Shown piece by piece: positions 23,210 through 23,512 of a stretch of 23,512 nt of DNA. The DNA is from Arcobacter sp. GTDB taxonomy: Bacteria; Campylobacterota; Campylobacteria; Campylobacterales; Arcobacteraceae. The DNA lies in assembly GCA_016744485.1 (NCBI GenBank), contig JADGEG010000006.1, forward strand, positions 1 to 23,512. The letters run 5' to 3'. Position 1 is the first letter of the stretch; the number at the start of each line of letters is the position of its first letter. The notes below the pieces were generated by a model. That model had not been told where the DNA came from. It worked only from the letters and a program-made list of their open reading frames with translations, and searched no databases. The translations under genes were made by a program, and so were the position numbers.

Positions 23210-23512
23210 TTAAATATTATTTGTAGTTTTTAATAAATTAAAAGAATTATTAAAAGTATTTTCACTATTAAAATTATAAACATTTTGCAAAACCAAATCA
23301 TAAAACCAAATACCTAATTTCTTTTTATTTATTAGTTTTATTATTGATTCTTTTGTTACATCTTTAATTAAGTTAATATTTGAAAAAGAACCAAGATAAT
23401 ATTTAGTACCATTTATTTGAAAATTATCAAAAAAAGACAACCTTATTGTTCTTTTTAAATCATCTCTCCAGTATTGTAAATTATTTTTTCCTTGTGAATG
23501 TATATATTTAAG
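23210..23512 (-). CDS. Unrecognised protein, C-terminal part, runs off the right edge
   Basis: The minus-strand frame is open from the right edge to a TAA at 23210-23212, giving at least 100 residues. A TTG at 23440 is not needed as a start, because the frame continues upstream with coding-like sequence (NNLQYWRDDLKRTIR before SFFDNFQINGTKYY). The visible part is Asn-, Lys- and aromatic-rich, with no signal peptide or membrane segment. I cannot assign a family. It lies just upstream (on its own strand) of a strong terminator. Confidence 0.6.
   Translation of the reverse strand, partial: LKYIHSQGKNNLQYWRDDLKRTIRLSFFDNFQINGTKYYLGSFSNINLIKDVTKESIIKLINKKKLGIWFYDLVLQNVYNFNSENTFNNSFNLLKTTNNI

Noticed and set aside
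1..23512. CRISPR arrays, tRNA or rRNA genes, insertion sequences
   Set aside because: I found no regularly spaced repeat-spacer pattern, no cloverleaf or rRNA sequence and no transposase; the junction at 16162 has no insertion sequence ends.

Overview
The window is a stretch of AT-rich chromosome. Its promoters have the form TTTTTGC-TATAAT with no clear -35 box. The gene content and protein style (AcnD/PrpF-type methylcitrate cycle, TctABC, SagB-like oxidoreductase) suggest an Arcobacter-like member of the Campylobacterota. This placement is an inference from base composition and protein flavour; no rRNA or tRNA is present to confirm it.

Left part (1-7500): the minus strand carries a type I/IIB-like restriction-modification pair. 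An HsdS-like specificity subunit runs off the left edge, and upstream of it lies a 660-aa HsdM-like methylase with a nuclease-like N-terminal domain. The hsdS frame has no usable start codon and is entered in the -1 frame from the end of hsdM at a T5 run. Next come an ADP-ribosylglycohydrolase/crystallin J1-like protein (minus) and a divergent twin-domain SagB-like nitroreductase (plus), then a DEAD-box RNA helicase (minus).

Middle (7769-13936): a complete 2-methylcitrate cycle set is encoded on the minus strand in transcription order prpB, prpC, acnD, prpF. It turns propionyl-CoA plus oxaloacetate into pyruvate and succinate. A 152-base gap before acnD holds two strong hairpins, a TATAAT box and an inverted repeat, so acnD-prpF may be expressed separately from prpBC. 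An unrecognised 325-aa protein with a helix-turn-helix-like N-terminus is divergent from prpB. Their shared intergenic region has three ACAA-N3-TTGT-like elements spaced exactly 30 bases apart, and this protein is the best local candidate for the prp regulator.

14937-17000: a TetR regulator is followed by two identical 16-base palindromes bracketing the promoter of an EamA-family exporter gene. That exporter is cut off after about 187 residues. The gene facing it from the other strand is also cut off at the same point, over the palindrome GGAGCTCC, and has a TGA at codon 8. This looks like a rearrangement breakpoint that broke two genes.

Right part (17001-23512): a tandem universal stress protein, an OmpR-type response regulator and a TctE-like sensor kinase (plus) converge through a perfect terminator on tctA, tctB and tctC (minus), which form a tripartite tricarboxylate transporter. 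Having tricarboxylate uptake and its likely two-component control so near the methylcitrate cycle genes suggests a local carboxylate-use region. A further orphan terminator and the C-terminal end of an unrecognised gene close the window. I see no CRISPR array, transposase, tRNA or rRNA, and no clearly new multi-gene system. The most notable signals are the rearrangement junction, the startless hsdS frame and the prp operator array.
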